A stretch of DNA of 64,000 nt, taken from positions 1 to 64,000 of the forward strand of contig NZ_MRTQ01000004.1 of NCBI RefSeq assembly GCF_001956215.1, written 5' to 3'. How positions within the stretch are numbered: position 1 is the first letter of the stretch; each line of letters opens with the position of its first letter. The notes below the pieces were generated by a model that ran no database searches, had not been told where the DNA came from, and saw only the letters and a list, made by a program, of their open reading frames with translations. Below, piece by piece: positions 32,972 to 41,843 of this stretch. Position numbers and translations under genes: made by a program. The DNA comes from Paenibacillus sp. FSL R5-0490 (GTDB lineage: Bacteria; Bacillota; Bacilli; Bacillales; Cytobacillaceae).

Positions 32972-34625
32972 ACAGGTGCAAGGCAAATTAAAGCAGGAAA
33001 TTAAGGATGCGGTTGTAAAAGCCGGTTTGGCAGCGGAAGAGCAGATTCCCGATGTGATTCTTGAAATCCCGAAGGAAAAGTCGCATGGCGATTATTCCAC
33101 GAATATGGCGATGCAGCTGGCGCGAGTGGCCAAAAAGGCGCCAAGAATGATTGCAGAAGAGCTTATTGCTTCTTTTGACAGCTCAAAAGCTTCCATTGAA
33201 AAAATTGAAATTGCCGGACCTGGCTTTATCAATTTTTACATGAATAATTCTTATCTGACTGACCTGATTCCGGCCGTTCTGGAAGCAGGAGATCAGTATG
33301 GAGAAACAACAGTTGGCAACAATCAGAAGATCCAGGTGGAGTTTGTTTCCGCTAACCCGACAGGGGACCTGCATCTTGGACATGCCCGCGGAGCAGCTGT
33401 CGGCGACTCTCTATGCAACATTTTAGACAAAGCCGGCTACGATGTGTCCCGTGAGTACTATATCAATGATGCCGGAAACCAGATCAACAATCTGGCTCTA
33501 TCAGTTGAAGCCCGTTATTTTCAGGCTCTTGGCTTAGAAAAAGAAATGCCTGCTGACGGCTATCATGGCGAAGACATCATCGGCATCGGCAAAAAGCTCG
33601 CTGAGGAGCACGGCGATAAATATGTAAATGCGGATGAAAAAGAGCGTTTTGACTTTTTCCGTGAATACGGCTTGAAATATGAAATGGCGAAGCTTAAGCA
33701 GGATCTTGAAGATTTCCGCGTTCCATTCGATGTCTGGTATTCGGAAACATCCCTTTATCATAATGGCAAAATCGACACAGCTCTTCAGGCATTAAAGGAT
33801 AACGGCCACATTTACGAGGAAGAGGGCGCAACATGGTTCCGTTCCACCACTTTCGGTGATGACAAAGACCGTGTCCTTATTAAAAATGACGGCTCTTACA
33901 CGTATCTGACTCCAGATATCGCTTACCATAAAGACAAACTTGAAAGAGGCTTTGAAAAGCTGATCAACATTTGGGGCGCTGACCACCATGGCTACATTCC
34001 GCGCATGAAGGCGGCCATCCAGGCTCTTGGTTATGACCGTGATGCTCTTGAAGTCGAGATCATCCAGCTTGTACATCTGTACAAAAACGGCGAAAAAATG
34101 AAGATGAGCAAACGTACCGGCAAAGCTGTAACAATGCGTGACCTTGTAGAAGAAGTAGGACTGGACGCAACACGCTATTTCTTCGCGATGAGAAGTGCGG
34201 ATACACATCTTGATTTCGACCTTGATCTGGCTGTATCCCAATCCAATGAAAACCCTGTTTACTATGCACAGTATGCACATGCGCGTATTTCCAGCATTCT
34301 GCGCCAGGGTGAAGAACAGGGCATGTCTGCTGAAGCGGCAGATTACTCCCTGATTTCTGCGGAAAAGGAAATCGACGTTCTGAAGAAAATCGGCGAATTC
34401 CCGCAGGCTGTCGGCGAAGCAGCGCAAAAGCGCATGCCGCACAGAATTACGAACTATATTTATGAACTGGCTTCCTCTTTCCACAGCTTCTATAATGCTG
34501 AAAAAGTATTGGATGCGGAAAATCCGGAAAGAACGAAAGCCCGTCTGGCACTGATCAAAGCGGTTCAGACTACTTTAAAGAACTCACTGAAATTAATCGG
34601 CGTATCTGCTCCGGAAAAAATGTAA
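32958..34625 (+). CDS. argS: Arginine--tRNA ligase
   Basis: A 555-residue class I aminoacyl-tRNA synthetase charging tRNA-Arg. The HIGH motif appears as [12 protein letters not shown] near residue 137, and the KMSKS motif as [10 protein letters not shown] near residue 384. An N-terminal Add1 domain and a C-terminal DALR anticodon-binding domain are of normal size. GAGGAGG precedes the ATG at 32958, inside the end of ywiB. A terminator follows. Confidence 0.96.
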   Translation: MNIVEQVQGKLKQEIKDAVVKAGLAAEEQIPDVILEIPKEKSHGDYSTNMAMQLARVAKKAPRMIAEELIASFDSSKASIEKIEIAGPGFINFYMNNSYLTDLIPAVLEAGDQYGETTVGNNQKIQVEFVSANPTGDLHLGHARGAAVGDSLCNILDKAGYDVSREYYINDAGNQINNLALSVEARYFQALGLEKEMPADGYHGEDIIGIGKKLAEEHGDKYVNADEKERFDFFREYGLKYEMAKLKQDLEDFRVPFDVWYSETSLYHNGKIDTALQALKDNGHIYEEEGATWFRSTTFGDDKDRVLIKNDGSYTYLTPDIAYHKDKLERGFEKLINIWGADHHGYIPRMKAAIQALGYDRDALEVEIIQLVHLYKNGEKMKMSKRTGKAVTMRDLVEEVGLDATRYFFAMRSADTHLDFDLDLAVSQSNENPVYYAQYAHARISSILRQGEEQGMSAEAADYSLISAEKEIDVLKKIGEFPQAVGEAAQKRMPHRITNYIYELASSFHSFYNAEKVLDAENPERTKARLALIKAVQTTLKNSLKLIGVSAPEKM

Positions 34626-34632
34626 TGATGGA

Positions 34633-34661
34633 AGCTGGCACTTATTGGTGCCGGCTTTTTT
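34633..34661 (+). terminator. Rho-independent terminator of argS
   Basis: AGCTGGCAC and GTGCCGGCT pair (one G-U) around a 6-base loop and are followed by T6. Confidence 0.88.
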
Positions 34662-34753
34662 CATGTTTTAGACGAAAAAGGGAAAGCTAAAGCCATATGT
34701 TTAAGGGTATTGTGAAACTGGTAAAACATAGTAGGTCATTTTAGGAGGGTCTC

Positions 34754-34933
34754 ATGAAAATCGTTCTATTATCTATTCTTACAGGATTTGTAGTCGGATT
34801 CGTCTTTGCTTTCATGAAGCTGCCGATTCCCGCACCGCCAGCGCTTCCCGGGATTATGGGAATTGTCGGCATTTATCTTGGGTTTAAAGCATATGAAGTG
34901 GTTCTGCCCTGGCTGCAGGGGATATTGAGATAG
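34754..34933 (+). CDS. XapX domain small membrane protein
   Basis: A 59-residue protein read directly from the sequence. It begins MKIVLLSILTGFVVG and contains KLPIPAPPALPGIMGIVGIY, the XapX/DUF1427 pattern: two membrane helices joined by a proline-rich turn. TTAGGAGGG precedes the ATG. The function of the family is unknown. It lies between argS and the DMT exporter as a separate small unit. Confidence 0.78.
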   Translation: MKIVLLSILTGFVVGFVFAFMKLPIPAPPALPGIMGIVGIYLGFKAYEVVLPWLQGILR

Positions 34934-34992
34934 ATTGGGAAAGGATGTCCGAGGGAGTTTTGGGCATCCTTTTTGGTTTAAATGTGAACTTT

Positions 34993-35105
34993 GCAAATAG
35001 ATCTGGAATGTCTGCAAATAAACATAGGAAATCAGCAAATAGATCCGGGATTTTTGCAAATAAACCTGGGAAATCAGCAAATAGATTCGGAAAACTACAA
35101 ACAAA
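34993..35105. repeat. 21-bp tandem repeat array
   Basis: Five exact-length 21-bp units start with GCAAATA at 34993, 35014, 35035, 35056 and 35077, then a decayed sixth at 35098. Units alternate between GATCCGG and AACCTGG types, giving a 42-bp higher-order period. Because 21 is a multiple of three, both strands stay open and show false 7-residue repeat peptides. It lies downstream of the XapX gene and upstream of the DMT exporter. Confidence 0.88.
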
Positions 35106-35304
35106 CCCCGCAAAAACCGAAATCCAGACAGCAAACCGAAAGCTAAGGAGCAATTCTCAAAAAAGTAGTCAGCAAACCAGCCAAATCAGCAGCCAAATGA
35201 TAAATTTAGGAACTAACCTGTCAAAACCGCCAAAAAAACACCGCATGTTACTTCCGGACGAGCATATCATGGTAAAAACCCTTCCGGAAAGGACATGCCC
35301 GCCC

Positions 35305-36207
35305 ATGAAGCCACAGTTTGCAGCCTCACTTTATGCAACCATTTCGATCAGTTTTTGGGGAGTCTCTTTTGTCTCCACAAAAGCGGTTTTGGATAAGCTG
35401 GACCCTTATACTTTAATCATGCTCCGGTTTGCCATCGGAGCCGCTTTTCTGCTCCTTGTGCTTCTCTTGAAAAGATATCCGCTCCGGATTCCGCTTGAAT
35501 ATATTCCCCATTTAATTGTTCTCGGTGTACTTGGCGTTTTCATCCATCAGGTCATCCAGGTCACAGCCTTAGAGACGATAGACGCCTCCTCTGCGGGATG
35601 GATTATTTCTTTTTCACCTGTATTTACTGTGCTTCTCTCCATGATCTTTCTTCATGAAAAATTGACATTCCTTAAGACACTGGGCATTATAACTGCGATT
35701 TCCGGCGTGCTCATGGTAACGGGAGCGAGGAGCGGTCAGACGCTGGGATTTGCTTTAAATATAGGATATTTCCTAATGATTCTAAGTACACTGAATTGGG
35801 CCGTATATTCCATCCTGGTAAAAAAACTGCACATTAAGCTGCCTTCCCTTGTGGTCACATTTTATATGAGTCTGCTTGGGTGCATGCTGACGATTCCCTT
35901 TTTATTGAGAGATAGGGGATGGGAGAAATTCCATCTATTATCTGGTTCTGAATGGGCCCATATAATATTTCTGGGCATATTTGTTTCAGGGATCGGCTAT
36001 TGGTACTGGTCCAAGGCACTCGAGGTTTTGGAAGCCTCCAAGGTATCGATGTTTATCTATATGGAGCCGTTATTTACCCTTATTGCGGCCATTCTTCTGC
36101 TTCGTGAAAAAATTTTCTTCATAAGCAGTATGGGCGGAATCATAATTATTATAGGAGTGATCATGGTGAATGGTCAGCTGAAATATTTTTCAGGGAGAAA
36201 ACGATAA
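35305..36207 (+). CDS. EamA/DMT family transporter
   Basis: A 300-residue membrane protein with ten predicted helices and two EamA repeats (first opening ISFWGVSFVSTKAVL, second TLNWAVYSILVKKL), so a drug/metabolite or amino-acid exporter. The reading frame extends upstream through the 21-bp repeats to 34945. I place the start at the ATG at 35305, where the membrane domain begins and GGAAAGGA lies upstream, because the extra 120 residues are repeat-derived and hydrophilic. A cysteine dioxygenase gene follows 26 bp after the stop, suggesting a link to sulfur amino acids. The substrate is unproven. Confidence 0.82.
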   Translation: MKPQFAASLYATISISFWGVSFVSTKAVLDKLDPYTLIMLRFAIGAAFLLLVLLLKRYPLRIPLEYIPHLIVLGVLGVFIHQVIQVTALETIDASSAGWIISFSPVFTVLLSMIFLHEKLTFLKTLGIITAISGVLMVTGARSGQTLGFALNIGYFLMILSTLNWAVYSILVKKLHIKLPSLVVTFYMSLLGCMLTIPFLLRDRGWEKFHLLSGSEWAHIIFLGIFVSGIGYWYWSKALEVLEASKVSMFIYMEPLFTLIAAILLLREKIFFISSMGGIIIIIGVIMVNGQLKYFSGRKR

Positions 36208-36233
36208 TCCACATGAAAAGGGGGAATCGTTTA

Positions 36234-36776
36234 ATGATTGAACGGTTTCAAAGCATTTTGGCTTCTTTAAAATCACCCTCTGCAGATGAACTAAAAATAG
36301 CTTTGGCCTCACTGAATATCAGGCTTGATGACCTGGTTCCACACCTGCAGCCGCCAGATGGAAAACCCTATTACCGCAAGCTGCTTTATCAAAATGATGA
36401 AGTGGAGCTGCTCGTTATGAACTGGTCGGATATCGAATGCGCTCCGCATGATCATGGAAACTCAAAGGGATGGATTCAAGTGTTAAATGGAGATTCGGAA
36501 AACACTGTTTTTGAAGTGAAGGAAGATGTCCCAATTGAGCTTTTTGCAGAGGTTAAGTCCCAAGGCTCCTTCTTTTTTGCGCCAAAAAAAGGTGTGCACA
36601 AAATGAAGAGCGCAGGCAGGGAAAACCTTGTCACACTGCACCTCTATTCGCCTCCGATTACGGGAATGAGGGTGTACGACCTGGGAAAATGTGCAGCCTG
36701 TGTAGTCTCTGAAGACTGCGGAGCCTGGTGGCCGGAGGAGCAGAGACAGAAGGTGAGGGAGATTCAGTTAAAATAA
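36234..36776 (+). CDS. Cysteine dioxygenase family protein
   Basis: A 180-residue cupin of the type I cysteine dioxygenase family, which oxidises L-cysteine to cysteine sulfinate with non-heme iron. Iron ligands are His72 and His74 in APHDHGNSKGW and His122 in KGVHKM. LHLYSPP (His136, Tyr138) matches the catalytic His-Tyr of the rat enzyme. The position of the rat crosslinking Cys93 is Gly79, as in most bacterial members. The ATG at 36234 follows AGGGGGAAT. Related thiol dioxygenases act on 3-mercaptopropionate, so the exact substrate is open. It is probably cotranscribed with the EamA exporter. Confidence 0.85.
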   Translation: MIERFQSILASLKSPSADELKIALASLNIRLDDLVPHLQPPDGKPYYRKLLYQNDEVELLVMNWSDIECAPHDHGNSKGWIQVLNGDSENTVFEVKEDVPIELFAEVKSQGSFFFAPKKGVHKMKSAGRENLVTLHLYSPPITGMRVYDLGKCAACVVSEDCGAWWPEEQRQKVREIQLK

Positions 36777-36802
36777 AAGGCGTTCCGCACATGGAACGCC
36801 TT
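36777..36802. terminator. Bidirectional terminator
   Basis: AAGGCGTTCC and GGAACGCCTT form a perfect 10-bp stem around GCACAT between the convergent dioxygenase and uvsE genes. Confidence 0.9.
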
Positions 36803-36804
36803 CA

Positions 36805-37761
36805 TTATTTCCACTCTACTTCCGCTCCGCCGATCCTTTTCACCCCGCGGATACTGCTGATATCCTCTGTCAGCTTAAGTGCAGCCTTGTCCTTGGCTTT
36901 CGCCTCGATCATAAAATCGACATCCTGATTAAAGGTCTTCAGCACGTCGAGAAGGGGCCGGATAAAATCCAGGTCAACATAGTCGGCATGGGATCGAAAG
37001 GCCTTTTCCGATTTGGGCGAGGAAATATGAATTTTCGGCTTGAGTCCTGTTTTGTCCCATGTCTGAAAAATCTCCGGGAGAATTTCTTCCAGCGGGCGGG
37101 TGCTGAGGTTCGCCATATGGTGATGATAATCGAATACAAGAGGGATGTTTTCCTTCTGGCAGGCCAGGAGGGTTTCATCCGCATTATAGGTTTTATCATC
37201 ATTCTCAAGTGTCATCTGCTCTTTAATATGAGACGGCAGTGTCTTCAGATTTTCATGGAACCTGTCAATGGTCGAGAGCTTGTCACCGTAAGCCCCGCCA
37301 ATATGGATGTTGATGACGCTTTTCTTTTCAACACCCATGGCCTCGAACATTCGATAATGGTATTCCATATCTTTAACTGCATTCCGGGTCACATCATCGC
37401 GCGGAGAAGTGAACAGGGTGAATTGATTGGGATGAAAGCTCACGCGGAGGTCATGTTTTTTAATCAAATCGCCAATCTCAAGCCATTTTTCTTTAAAGGG
37501 GGTGACAAAATCCCATAAAACCTCCGGATGGGTGGCCAAAGGCACGATGGAGCTTGAGAGCCGATACAGCTGAATTTCATGGGCGATATTAAAATAAAGC
37601 ATTCGCAGCGTATTTTGCAGATTCACCGCTGTGACGGCCTTCAGCTTGTCCAGCCTTTCCTCTTCAGGCAGCTGCTGATAGCGTGTAAATGTTAATGTTC
37701 TTGCAGGAGATGCCTCCCACAGGCTGATCGCATGGGAAACATACCCCAGTCTGATTTTCAA
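36805..37761 (-). CDS. uvsE: UV DNA damage endonuclease UvsE
   Basis: A 318-residue TIM-barrel endonuclease that nicks DNA 5' of cyclobutane dimers and 6-4 photoproducts. Metal-binding segments include [10 protein letters not shown] near residue 109, HIGGAYGDK near residue 153, TLENDDKTY near residue 185 and FDYHHHMAN near residue 210. B. subtilis UvsE (YwjD) protects spores and neighbours clsB in the same way. The start begins [11 protein letters not shown], as in homologues. Confidence 0.93.
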   Translation of the reverse strand: MKIRLGYVSHAISLWEASPARTLTFTRYQQLPEEERLDKLKAVTAVNLQNTLRMLYFNIAHEIQLYRLSSSIVPLATHPEVLWDFVTPFKEKWLEIGDLIKKHDLRVSFHPNQFTLFTSPRDDVTRNAVKDMEYHYRMFEAMGVEKKSVINIHIGGAYGDKLSTIDRFHENLKTLPSHIKEQMTLENDDKTYNADETLLACQKENIPLVFDYHHHMANLSTRPLEEILPEIFQTWDKTGLKPKIHISSPKSEKAFRSHADYVDLDFIRPLLDVLKTFNQDVDFMIEAKAKDKAALKLTEDISSIRGVKRIGGAEVEWK

Positions 37762-37825
37762 TTTGCAGCACCTTCTTTATGCCGATTTATATTCTGACAG
37801 AATGTAAATCTTTGTATTTCGAGAG

Positions 37826-37947
37826 CTGTCTAGCTCCAGCGCCTACCCCTCGAGGTCACAAGCCAAACCTTCCATAAAGGCAAAGAACGCCTTTCCGGAA
37901 GGCTCGTCTTGTGCTTGTCGGGGGTGGGCAAGGCGCTTCCGCTTTTC
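37826..37947 (+). repeat. GTCTAGCTCC modular repeat, 122-bp copy
   Basis: Begins CTGTCTAGCTCCAGCGCCTACC and ends GGCGCTTCCGCTTTTC, directly against the clsB stop codon. Nested pairs are AGCGCC/GGCGCT, CACAAG/CTTGTG, CCTTCC/GGAAGG and AAAGGC/GCCTTT, so the whole element can fold as one branched hairpin. It sits between uvsE and clsB, both minus strand. Confidence 0.82.
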
Positions 37948-39150
37948 TTACAGAAAACTTGCCACAGACCGGGCAAGCATCTCTTTAAATGTCCGTAAAG
38001 GATCCAGACGGTTTAATTCTTTTAGGGTCAATCTCTTTGCATTTAGTATGTCTTTGTCTACAACAGCCTGGATTTGCTCTATGAACTCTTTGTCATAAAT
38101 AAAGCAATTGATTTCATAATTTAAGAACAGGCTCCGCTTATCGAAATTGGCTGTTCCGATATCACTAATCTCATCATCGATTATAATCGCCTTTGCATGG
38201 TAAAAGCCCTTTTTGTACTCATACACATAAGCGCCTTCTTTTATCAAGGTTCTCAGATAAAAATAAGAGGCTTCTTTTACAAGAATATGATCTGTCACGC
38301 ATGGGACGAGAATCTTGACCGTGACGCCGCGTTTCAGGGCATGGAGCAGATCCTTAAAAAGTCTTTTGCCCGGAATAAAATAGGGGGTCCCAATCGTAAT
38401 GCTCGTTTTCGCATTCCTTATTAATGATGAGAAGCTTTCTTCCAGAAAAGCCCCTTTATAAGCCGCAAATTGATGGCGGTATTTACCTGCATGAAGCTCA
38501 GGGAAATAGACGCTGTTTGCGAGCAGGTCGGTCTTCGTTGCCTTATACCAGTCAGTCAGAAACTCTCTTTGCAGATCCTGCACGCCTTCCCCAAAAAATT
38601 TTAAATGGTAGTCACGCCACGGGTTCAGCTTTTTGTCCTGATTGATGTATTCTTTGCCAATATTAAAACCGCCGCTGTAACCGATCTTCCCATCAATAAC
38701 AGTAATTTTCCGATGGTTCCGGGCCTGAAATGAATAAAAGAGAAAAGGCAGCTTTGGCACATGCGCAAACGAAAATTTGATGCCGCTGCTTTTCAGTTCC
38801 TTAACGGTTTTTCTTTTGACAGGAAAACTTCCTGCCCAATCCAAGAGAAGACGGACTTCCACTCCTTCTTTTGCTTTACCCATTAAAATGGATAAAAACT
38901 CCTTGCTGATTTTATCATCCTTCACAATATAAAATAAAACATGAATGTGCTTTTGGGCTTTCTTAAGCTCAGAGAAAAGATCATCAAATAATGAAGGCCC
39001 ATCTGCAAACAATTCCATATCAGACTGCCGGATGGGTAAGGCGGTCCGCTCAAGCTTTTTCATATGGCTTTTCCGGCCCCATGTAAAATCGATATAGAGC
39101 CACAGGAATATGACGAGTAAAACGGCCATAAGGATATTCCAGACAGTCAA
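37948..39150 (-). CDS. clsB: Cardiolipin synthase (phospholipase D family)
   Basis: A 400-residue membrane-anchored phospholipase D superfamily protein. One N-terminal helix is followed by two HKD motifs: NHRKITVIDGKIGYSGG near residue 162 and YHAKAIIIDDEISDIGTANF near residue 318. It joins two phosphatidylglycerols to give cardiolipin. Size and position between uvsE and fadF match B. subtilis YwjE/ClsB. The gene is divergent from fadF. Confidence 0.9.
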   Translation of the reverse strand: MTVWNILMAVLLVIFLWLYIDFTWGRKSHMKKLERTALPIRQSDMELFADGPSLFDDLFSELKKAQKHIHVLFYIVKDDKISKEFLSILMGKAKEGVEVRLLLDWAGSFPVKRKTVKELKSSGIKFSFAHVPKLPFLFYSFQARNHRKITVIDGKIGYSGGFNIGKEYINQDKKLNPWRDYHLKFFGEGVQDLQREFLTDWYKATKTDLLANSVYFPELHAGKYRHQFAAYKGAFLEESFSSLIRNAKTSITIGTPYFIPGKRLFKDLLHALKRGVTVKILVPCVTDHILVKEASYFYLRTLIKEGAYVYEYKKGFYHAKAIIIDDEISDIGTANFDKRSLFLNYEINCFIYDKEFIEQIQAVVDKDILNAKRLTLKELNRLDPLRTFKEMLARSVASFL

Positions 39151-39306
39151 TGCAATCTTCCTCTCGACAGGATTTTCCCGTTAGTATTTCCTGCCGTTCC
39201 ATTTCTATCAGGGATTATTTCCAAACAGGAAGGACTTTTCCGCTTTAAAAAAGAAATTAATAAATGGAAATAATAAAATTTTTCGAACAAGTTTTAAGAA
39301 AAGTGG

Positions 39307-39334
39307 TTGACTGAATGCTCATTCATAATATAAT
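39307..39334 (+). promoter_or_regulatory. SigA promoter of fadF with FadR-type operator
   Basis: TTGACT (39307-39312) and TATAAT (39329-39334) are 16 bp apart. Within them TGACTGAATGCTCATTCA (39308-39325) resembles the TGAATGA-type FadR box of B. subtilis and is a near dyad. A repressor bound here would block RNA polymerase. A related site lies at 41711-41728. Confidence 0.7.
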
Positions 39335-39401
39335 GGGAGTAAGAGTAAATTCAGAAAATTATACTGTTTTTTAAATTTTCTAAGATGAGGAAAGGAGCAC
39401 C

Positions 39402-41519
39402 ATGCCCATGAACGGTTTATTATGGATCAACTTAATTGCATTCCTTCTTGTAACCGCTTACGCTATCAGCCTGTTTGTCTATGTTGTGAAGACGCGGATT
39501 GAATATATTAAGCTTGGCAAAAAGGTGGAGTTTGACGGCAAGGTGAAAGAGCGCCTTGAAAAGATCTGGGTCAATGTTTTTGGCCAGAAAAAGCTTTTAA
39601 AGGATAAGAAAAGCGGCATCATTCACGTGATGTTTTTCTACGGCTTCATTCTTGTCCAATTCGGAGCGATTGATTTTATTATCAAAGGAATTAAGCCAGG
39701 TGCACACCTGCCGCTTGGACCTTTATATCCCGGGTTCACCTTTTTCCAGGAAATTGTGACCCTTACGATCCTTGTTGCGGTAATCTGGGCTTTCTACCGC
39801 CGTTATGTGGAAAAGCTTGTCCGCTTAAAGCGCGGATTCAAATCAGGTCTCGTCCTTATTTTTATCGGAGGGCTCATGCTTTCCGTCCTGCTTGGCAATG
39901 GCATGAGCATGATCTGGCATGGCCATGAAGGAACCTGGACAGAACCGGTTGCTTCCCTGATTGCCGGCGGATTCTCATGGATGGGTGAGACAGCCTCAAT
40001 TGCTGTCTTTTATATCGCATGGTGGATTCATTTATTATTCCTGCTTGCCTTCCTGGTGTATGTGCCTCAATCCAAGCACGCTCACTTAATCGCCGGACCG
40101 GCCAACGTATATTTCAACCGTCTGGACAATCCGGGGAAATTAAAGGCAATCGACTTTGAAGATGAATCACAGGAAAGCTTTGGTGTCGGAAAGATTGAAG
40201 ATTTTACACAGCATCAGATGATTGACTTCTATGCGTGTGTAGAATGCGGACGCTGTACCAATATGTGTCCGGCAACCGGCACTGGAAAGATGCTTTCGCC
40301 GATGGATTTAATCCTGAAATTGCGTGATCATTTAACAAATCACGGCGCTGTTGTCACGTCGAAGCAGCCGTGGGTGCCGACATTCGCTTTTTCCAGCACG
40401 AAAGGCAATCAGCTTGCCCTTGCAGCTGCCGGCCAGGGTGCAGAAGAAGCTGCGGCTGGTCTTGCATACAGCCCAAGCCTGATTGGTGAAGTCATTACAG
40501 AAGAAGAAATCTGGGCTTGTACAACTTGCCGAAACTGTGAAGACCAATGTCCGGTAATGAATGAACATGTTGATAAAATTATCGACCTGCGCCGCTACCT
40601 TGTTTTAACTGAAGGTAAAATGGACGCTGACGCACAGCGCGCCATGACTAATATCGAGCGCCAGGGCAATCCTTGGGGACTGAACCGCAAGGAGCGTGAA
40701 GACTGGAGAGAAGCACGTGAAGATGTTCATGTGCCGACAGTGAAGGAAATGAAAAAGGCGGGCGAAGAGTTCGAATACTTATTCTGGGTTGGTTCGATGG
40801 GCTCTTATGACAACCGCAGCCAGAAGATCGCGCTTTCCTTTGCGAAACTAATGAATGAGGCGGGCGTCAAGTTCGCCATCCTTGGCAACAAGGAAAAGAA
40901 CTCTGGTGACACGCCAAGACGTCTTGGAAACGAGTTCCTGTTCCAAGAGCTTGCCACTAAGAACATTGAAGAGTTTGAGAAGAATGAAGTGAAGAAGATT
41001 GTCACGATTGATCCTCATGCCTATAACATTTTCAAAAATGAGTATCCGGATTTCGGATTAGAGGCAGAGGTTTATCACCATACTGAAGTTCTTGCCCAGC
41101 TTGTGGAAGAAGGCAAGCTGAAGCCGCAATATGCAGTGGAAGAAACGATTACCTTCCATGATTCCTGCTATCTGGGACGCTACAACGAGGTATATGATCC
41201 TCCGCGTGAAATCCTTAAGAGCATCCCGGGCGTCAAGCTTGTGGAAATGGAAAGAAACCGCGAAACCGGCATGTGCTGCGGAGCGGGCGGCGGCCTGATG
41301 TGGATGGAAGAAGAAACCGGACACCGCATCAACGTATCACGTACAGAGCAGGCACTGGCAGTAAATCCATCCGTGATCAGTTCAGGATGTCCATACTGCT
41401 TAACCATGCTGTCTGATGGAACAAAAGCGAAAGAAGTGGAAGAACAGGTTCATACGTACGATGTTGCTGAAATTCTGGAAAAGTCCGTTATAGGTGAAAG
41501 CCGGAGTGTAGCATCCTAA
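39402..41519 (+). CDS. fadF: FadF-like iron-sulfur oxidoreductase
   Basis: A 705-residue membrane-bound electron carrier thought to pass electrons from acyl-CoA dehydrogenase/ETF to the quinone pool during beta-oxidation. The N-terminal 230 residues hold about five membrane helices of the nitrate-reductase gamma type. Two ferredoxin motifs follow, CVECGRCTNMCP near residue 278 and CTTCRNCEDQCP near residue 372. Two CCG domains follow, ending with TGMCCGAGGGLMWMEEETG. Length equals B. subtilis FadF (YwjF). AAGGAG precedes two close starts (39402 and 39408). Confidence 0.93.
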   Translation: MPMNGLLWINLIAFLLVTAYAISLFVYVVKTRIEYIKLGKKVEFDGKVKERLEKIWVNVFGQKKLLKDKKSGIIHVMFFYGFILVQFGAIDFIIKGIKPGAHLPLGPLYPGFTFFQEIVTLTILVAVIWAFYRRYVEKLVRLKRGFKSGLVLIFIGGLMLSVLLGNGMSMIWHGHEGTWTEPVASLIAGGFSWMGETASIAVFYIAWWIHLLFLLAFLVYVPQSKHAHLIAGPANVYFNRLDNPGKLKAIDFEDESQESFGVGKIEDFTQHQMIDFYACVECGRCTNMCPATGTGKMLSPMDLILKLRDHLTNHGAVVTSKQPWVPTFAFSSTKGNQLALAAAGQGAEEAAAGLAYSPSLIGEVITEEEIWACTTCRNCEDQCPVMNEHVDKIIDLRRYLVLTEGKMDADAQRAMTNIERQGNPWGLNRKEREDWREAREDVHVPTVKEMKKAGEEFEYLFWVGSMGSYDNRSQKIALSFAKLMNEAGVKFAILGNKEKNSGDTPRRLGNEFLFQELATKNIEEFEKNEVKKIVTIDPHAYNIFKNEYPDFGLEAEVYHHTEVLAQLVEEGKLKPQYAVEETITFHDSCYLGRYNEVYDPPREILKSIPGVKLVEMERNRETGMCCGAGGGLMWMEEETGHRINVSRTEQALAVNPSVISSGCPYCLTMLSDGTKAKEVEEQVHTYDVAEILEKSVIGESRSVAS

Positions 41520-41532
41520 TATATTGAAAGTG

Positions 41533-41616
41533 GAAATTGAAGCACAGCAAAATTCATGTAATGCATTTTGACGAAAAATGTTTTTGCCTGAATTTTGTGT
41601 AAAGTGTTTCAATTTC
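41533..41616. other. Long imperfect inverted repeat downstream of fadF
   Basis: Three nested pairs share one axis: GAAATTGAAGCAC/GTGTTTCAATTTC (41533-41545, 41604-41616; one mismatch), AAAATTCA/TGAATTTT (41549-41556, 41589-41596) and CATTTT/AAAATG (41564-41569, 41575-41580). It may terminate or stabilise the fadF transcript; CTATTTTTCT follows. Confidence 0.6.
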
Positions 41617-41644
41617 TGCTATTTTTCTAGTAAAATAGAAAATG

Positions 41645-41728
41645 ATAAAGCGCTTACAATTTTACCGGGTGACTGAAGATCGGGTAAATCCTTTTTTAAC
41701 GCGGTCCTTTCGAGCGAGCGTTCAGTCA
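41645..41728 (+). promoter_or_regulatory. cre-like site and TetR/FadR-type operator before the thiolase gene
   Basis: ATAAAGCGCTTACA at 41645-41658 matches 12 of 14 positions of the CcpA cre consensus and has the palindromic core AAGCGCTT. At 41711-41728 the minus strand reads TGACTGAACGCTCGCTCG. It shares GACTGAAnGCTCnnTC with the operator at the fadF promoter. The two sites suggest catabolite repression plus induction by acyl-CoA. Confidence 0.6.
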
Positions 41729-41843
41729 ATGACCAGCACCTTCACAAACAGTTAACTTCAACTAGATCTGCAGCAAAGACTCTATTTTTTTCTAAATAAT
41801 TTTTCGAACATTTTAAATTGATAGTACAAAGGAGCGATTCTTT

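Noticed and set aside
33792-34484. A 230-codon minus-strand ORF inside argS
   Set aside because: It lies wholly antisense to a clear synthetase gene and shows no recognisable protein features.
34945-35304. A 120-codon N-terminal extension of the EamA transporter
   Set aside because: It is the 21-bp tandem array read in frame. It has no membrane or domain character, and both strands are equally open because 21 is a multiple of three.
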